DNA from: Methanohalophilus levihalophilus
Lineage (GTDB): Archaea > Halobacteriota > Methanosarcinia > Methanosarcinales > Methanosarcinaceae
Length of the DNA: 64,000 nt
Direction: 5' to 3'
Assembly: GCF_017874375.1 (NCBI RefSeq)
Contig: NZ_JAGGLK010000003.1
Location: 372,001-436,000, forward strand
Notes under the pieces: model-generated
Seen by the model: only the letters and a program-made list of their open reading frames with translations
Told to the model about the DNA's origin: nothing
Database searches by the model: none
Position numbers and translations under genes: made by a program
Shown here: positions 61,218-64,000 of the stretch, piece by piece
How positions within the stretch are numbered: position 1 is the first letter of the stretch
Layout of the letters: every line of letters begins with the position of its first letter

Positions 61218-61907
61218 TTGTCAGGGATATGTCTTTTGAGCAGTGGTCTGGATTCAGTCGCCGCTCTTGTATTGTCAAAGAAAAAAATGGATATTGATAT
61301 TGCACTTACCTTTGACTACGGCCAGCGGTCTGCTGTGATTGAAACTTCTTTTTCCAAAAAAATATGTGATTATTACGGTATCCCTCATAAAATCATTAAA
61401 CTTGATTGGCTGGCAGATATAACTAATACGTCTCTTGTGAACATGGATGAATCATTACCAAAACCCAGTGATGAGGATCTTTTCTCTGAGGTTGCGACAA
61501 ATACTGCGTCAGCAGTATGGGTTCCGAATCGCAATGGTTTGGTGCTCAATATCGCTGCGTGCTTTGCGGAAAGCATGGATTGTGAATTTATAATCACAGG
61601 TTTTAACGGCGAGGAGGCAGCAACTTTCCCGGATAACTCGCCGGAATTTGTGGATGCTGCCAACACTTTTTTCACTTACTCAACTCTTAAGGATGTGAAT
61701 GTTTATGCTCCTTTGTTGGGGCTGGACAAAGAATCTATCGTGAAATTATCTATTGAAAACGATACTCCTCTCAGGTGGAGCTGGAGTTGCTACGATTCGG
61801 GTCCTGTTCCCTGCGGAGTTTGTGAAAGCTGTAAAAGACGTTCTCTTGCTTTTGAAAAAATCGGTGTAACCGATCCATTATTTGTTGAAACGGAGGGTAC
61901 AAAATGA
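61218..61907 (+). CDS. queC: QueC: 7-cyano-7-deazaguanine (preQ0) synthase
   Basis: Converts 7-carboxy-7-deazaguanine to preQ0, the precursor of archaeosine in tRNA. The 229-residue protein has the PP-loop motif LLSSGLDSVAALVLS (residues 5-19), FDYGQRSAVIE near 34-44 and a C-terminal zinc site CYDSGPVPCGVCESCKRR near 199-216. The start is TTG after GGAGG. It overlaps the DUF366 gene by four bases. Confidence 0.95.
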   Translation: MSGICLLSSGLDSVAALVLSKKKMDIDIALTFDYGQRSAVIETSFSKKICDYYGIPHKIIKLDWLADITNTSLVNMDESLPKPSDEDLFSEVATNTASAVWVPNRNGLVLNIAACFAESMDCEFIITGFNGEEAATFPDNSPEFVDAANTFFTYSTLKDVNVYAPLLGLDKESIVKLSIENDTPLRWSWSCYDSGPVPCGVCESCKRRSLAFEKIGVTDPLFVETEGTK

Positions 61908-62464
61908 TAGAAGCTTATATAATGGATGAGAAAATCGATTATGACGGTAGCCAGATTTCATCACTCTGGGCTTATTCCGCCTTTGGAATCCAATCCGATT
62001 CCATAGTTGCTTTCAGGGGTGCATGTGATGTTGTTCCTGATCATATGATTGATCTGGAAGATCTAAGGCAGAATGAATCAATTGAATCTCCTGATATGCT
62101 TCATTTCATCGTGGAACACTTTGATTCCACTGATCTCAAGCTCGTTTATGCCAGACAGCGCCTGTTTACCACTATTTTTGCTTCAGTGCTAGCGGACGAA
62201 GGCATTGAAGTAGGGCGGGATGGCGATGATCTTTTCGTAAACGGGAAAAAACTGTCGATTTCAATAGCAAGTACGTCTGCTATTTCCCAGAAAATTCATT
62301 TCGGTGTAAATGTAACTCATGATTTCTACGGCAATCTAAAAGAAGCTGGCATGAGTGAAGAACGGGCCATAAACCTGTTGGATATTGTTTCTGAAAAGTA
62401 TGCTTTTGAAATGGAAGATATTGAAGCTGACTTAAGAAAATCCAGGCAATTGGGGGTATTTTGA
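61904..62464 (+). CDS. DUF366 family protein in the preQ0 cluster
   Basis: A 186-residue protein matching DUF366: MDEKIDYDGSQISSLWAYSA near 7-26, VPDHMIDLEDLRQNE near 44-58, HFDSTDLKLVYARQRLF near 73-89. It overlaps queC and queE, which places it inside the preQ0 operon. It is not known to have an essential role, and its chemistry is not established; a role in 7-deazaguanine metabolism is inferred from context. Confidence 0.88.
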   Translation: MIEAYIMDEKIDYDGSQISSLWAYSAFGIQSDSIVAFRGACDVVPDHMIDLEDLRQNESIESPDMLHFIVEHFDSTDLKLVYARQRLFTTIFASVLADEGIEVGRDGDDLFVNGKKLSISIASTSAISQKIHFGVNVTHDFYGNLKEAGMSEERAINLLDIVSEKYAFEMEDIEADLRKSRQLGVF

Positions 62465-63183
62465 TTCAGGAAGCATCCCTGATTGAAGTTTTCTGTGCCG
62501 TGCAGGGTGAAGGTCCCTATGTAGGGGTTCGGCAGGCGTTTGTGAGGTTTTCAGGCTGCAATCTTAATTGCAACTATTGTGATACTCCAGTCACACCTCC
62601 TGCCGTTTGCAAGTACGAAACTCCCGGTCAGGTGGCTTCATTCTCGGATGTAAATAATCCAATGGATCCTGCACGTGTAGATCAACTAATAGAATCTTAT
62701 GATAAAATCCATTCAGTATCCCTTACAGGTGGAGAACCTCTCCTTCATGCTGATTTCATCTCCTCTCTTTCAACTGAAGTTCCGCTTTACCTTGAAAGTA
62801 ATATGACGCTGCCGGATATGGCTAGAAAAGTAAAAGATAGAGTTCGCTATGTTTCCGGTGATGTAAAACTTGATCCCGGCCTCCCCGGGGATGAATTTGA
62901 TTCACATTTAAAGAACACAATTGAATGCTTCCGCAATCTTCGAAATACGGATTCTCGGGATTGCTTCTGCAAAGTTGTTGTTACTTCAAAAACGTCTGTA
63001 GATGACTTGATTTCAATTATTGAAGAAATTCATGGCTTTGTTAGCTGCGTAATACTCCAACCTGTAACTCAGGAGCAAATGGCCGCCAGTCCATCCTTTT
63101 TGCTGGATTGCCAGCATAGCTTGCTGGATATGGTTGATACTCGTATAATTCCCCAGACTCACAAGATGTGGGGGTGCTTATGA
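62461..63183 (+). CDS. queE: QueE: 7-carboxy-7-deazaguanine synthase (radical SAM)
   Basis: Rearranges 6-carboxytetrahydropterin to 7-carboxy-7-deazaguanine. The 240-residue protein has FCAVQGEGPYVGVRQAF near 11-27, the iron-sulfur motif SGCNLNCNYCDT near 31-42 and SLTGGEPLLHAD near 88-99. The start is TTG overlapping the DUF366 stop (TTGA). The end overlaps queD as ATGA. Confidence 0.95.
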   Translation: MIQEASLIEVFCAVQGEGPYVGVRQAFVRFSGCNLNCNYCDTPVTPPAVCKYETPGQVASFSDVNNPMDPARVDQLIESYDKIHSVSLTGGEPLLHADFISSLSTEVPLYLESNMTLPDMARKVKDRVRYVSGDVKLDPGLPGDEFDSHLKNTIECFRNLRNTDSRDCFCKVVVTSKTSVDDLISIIEEIHGFVSCVILQPVTQEQMAASPSFLLDCQHSLLDMVDTRIIPQTHKMWGCL

Positions 63184-63545
63184 TGACAAATGCAAATACT
63201 AAGATGAAACTCGGAATCGTTGAATACATTGACAGTGCACACTATCTCCCGGGACATGAGACTTGTGGGATAGTGCATGGGCACACGTACAAGACTGAAA
63301 TTGTGATTGAAGGTGAAAAGAAGGAAACCGGTATGGTCATGGATTTCTATGAAATTAAAACAACTGTGCGTGAAGTCCTGAAGGAATTCGATCACCGATT
63401 GCTAAATGATATTCTTGAATTCCCGAGCGCTGAAAATATGTGTGAGGCCATCCATGCCCGTTTGTCAGAAGCATTGGGATATCCGGTTTCTGTGAAGGTG
63501 TGGGAAGGGGAAGGCAAGTGGTGTCAGATTAGTGACTTTGACTGA
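63180..63545 (+). CDS. queD: QueD: 6-carboxytetrahydropterin synthase / PTPS family
   Basis: Forms 6-carboxytetrahydropterin from dihydroneopterin triphosphate, the first committed step to preQ0. The 121-residue protein has SAHYLPGHETCGIVHGHTY near 19-37 with zinc-ligand histidines and the catalytic cysteine, then VMDFYEIKTTVREVLKEFDH near 53-72. Start chosen at ATG 63180 (ATGA overlap with queE); ATG 63183 is equally possible. Confidence 0.94.
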   Translation: MMTNANTKMKLGIVEYIDSAHYLPGHETCGIVHGHTYKTEIVIEGEKKETGMVMDFYEIKTTVREVLKEFDHRLLNDILEFPSAENMCEAIHARLSEALGYPVSVKVWEGEGKWCQISDFD

Positions 63546-63610
63546 AGCACTCCAAAACCTATATCTATAACTGTCCCAATAATTCAAGTCCCAATACTCG
63601 GAGGATTATT

Positions 63611-64000
63611 TTGCCTGAAGAAAGCGCTAAAGGGCTGGAAGAATGTGAAGAGGATAAATTTGCTGATGACATTCATCGGAAAATTTCTCAACATCCATGT
63701 TATGATAAAAGTGCCCAGCACAAATACGGCAGGATTCACTTGCCTGTGGCTCCAAAATGTAATATCCAGTGTAACTACTGTGAACGCAAATTTGACTGCG
63801 TGAACGAAAGCAGGCCTGGGGTAACCAGTGAGGTACTCTCCCCACAACAGGCTCTTGAAAAAACAAGGCAGGTTCTTAAGGATTATCCGTTTATTAAAGT
63901 AGTCGCAGTGGCAGGTCCGGGAGATCCTCTTGCAAACGATGAAACCTTTGAGACTCTTGAATTAATCAAAAACGAGTTCCCTGATATCACACTATGTCTC
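63611..64000 (+). CDS. nifB: NifB-like radical SAM protein, 3' truncated by window edge
   Basis: The first 130 residues are visible. From TTG at 63611, with GGAGG seven bases upstream, the protein has YGRIHLPVAPKCNIQCNYCE with the cluster motif C-x3-C-x2-C. FDCVNESRPGVTSEVLSPQQAL and VVAVAGPGDPLAN follow. All are signature regions of NifB, which builds the nitrogenase cofactor precursor NifB-co. The frame is open to the end of the window. Methanogens also carry NifB-type proteins outside nif clusters, so a nitrogenase role is not certain from this fragment. Confidence 0.88.
   Translation, partial: MPEESAKGLEECEEDKFADDIHRKISQHPCYDKSAQHKYGRIHLPVAPKCNIQCNYCERKFDCVNESRPGVTSEVLSPQQALEKTRQVLKDYPFIKVVAVAGPGDPLANDETFETLELIKNEFPDITLCL

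Overview
The window comes from a methanogenic archaeon of the Methanosarcinaceae, probably a methylotrophic genus such as Methanolobus, Methanohalophilus or Methanococcoides; I cannot fix the genus. The evidence is a complete F420H2 dehydrogenase (fpo) operon without fpoF, genes for methanofuran (mfnD, mfnF, mfnE), coenzyme F420 (cofG, cofH, cofC) and sarcinapterin side-chain synthesis, a coenzyme F390 synthetase-like protein, a DUF1724-type regulator, archaeal ThrS, aEF-1beta, Pth2 and TruD, TATA-box promoters, GGTGAT-type ribosome binding sites, and PEF-CTERM surface proteins. Coding density is high and no insertion sequence, integrase or CRISPR array was found.

Layout. 1-9 kb: end of an unknown gene, AI-2E family permease, thrS, acylphosphatase, F390 synthetase-like gene with a tiny CxxC protein, several small zinc-ribbon genes, a methyltransferase and a UbiB/ABC1 kinase. 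9-14 kb: thiI, tRNA-Ala(CGC), an aEF-1beta/zinc-finger operon, then mfnD-mfnF-mfnE. 14-18 kb: grpE-dnaK-dnaJ. 18-30 kb: trkA-trkH, geranylgeranyl reductase with ferredoxin, cutA with an internal UAG, cofG-cofH-cofC, maf, a beta-helical membrane protein, a CrtI-like flavoprotein with its own ferredoxin, and DUF22. 30.5-40.9 kb: fpoABCDHIJJKLMNO. 41-51 kb: a small lipoprotein-like gene, a gate-domain membrane protein, Trm112-like, pyrG, truD, a regulator, a secreted transglutaminase-like protein, pth2, an mptN-like ligase, DUF434. 51-60.6 kb: an alanine dehydrogenase-family gene and two related surface proteins, one of 2371 residues with 20 DUF11-type repeats and one with three PKD domains. 61-64 kb: a preQ0 cluster (queC, DUF366, queE, queD) and the start of a NifB-like gene.

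How it fits together. Much of the window makes or uses methanogenic cofactors: methanofuran, F420, the pterin carrier, and the membrane complex that oxidises F420H2. Two loci pair an isoprenoid-type flavoprotein with a small ferredoxin. tRNA biology recurs (thrS, thiI, truD, pth2, preQ0 genes for archaeosine).

The most interesting observations are: (1) cutA, whose conserved C-terminal segment lies after an in-frame UAG, making it a candidate pyrrolysine or readthrough gene; (2) two genes (ubiB-like and the alanine dehydrogenase homologue) whose family-conserved N-termini can start only at a CTG correctly spaced from a Shine-Dalgarno sequence; (3) four tandem copies of a ribosome-binding-site/start module, three ending as four-codon micro-ORFs, in front of the PKD surface protein; (4) the 20-repeat surface protein, with recently homogenised internal repeats and distinct end repeats; and (5) an apparent orphan transcription unit between truD and the regulator.
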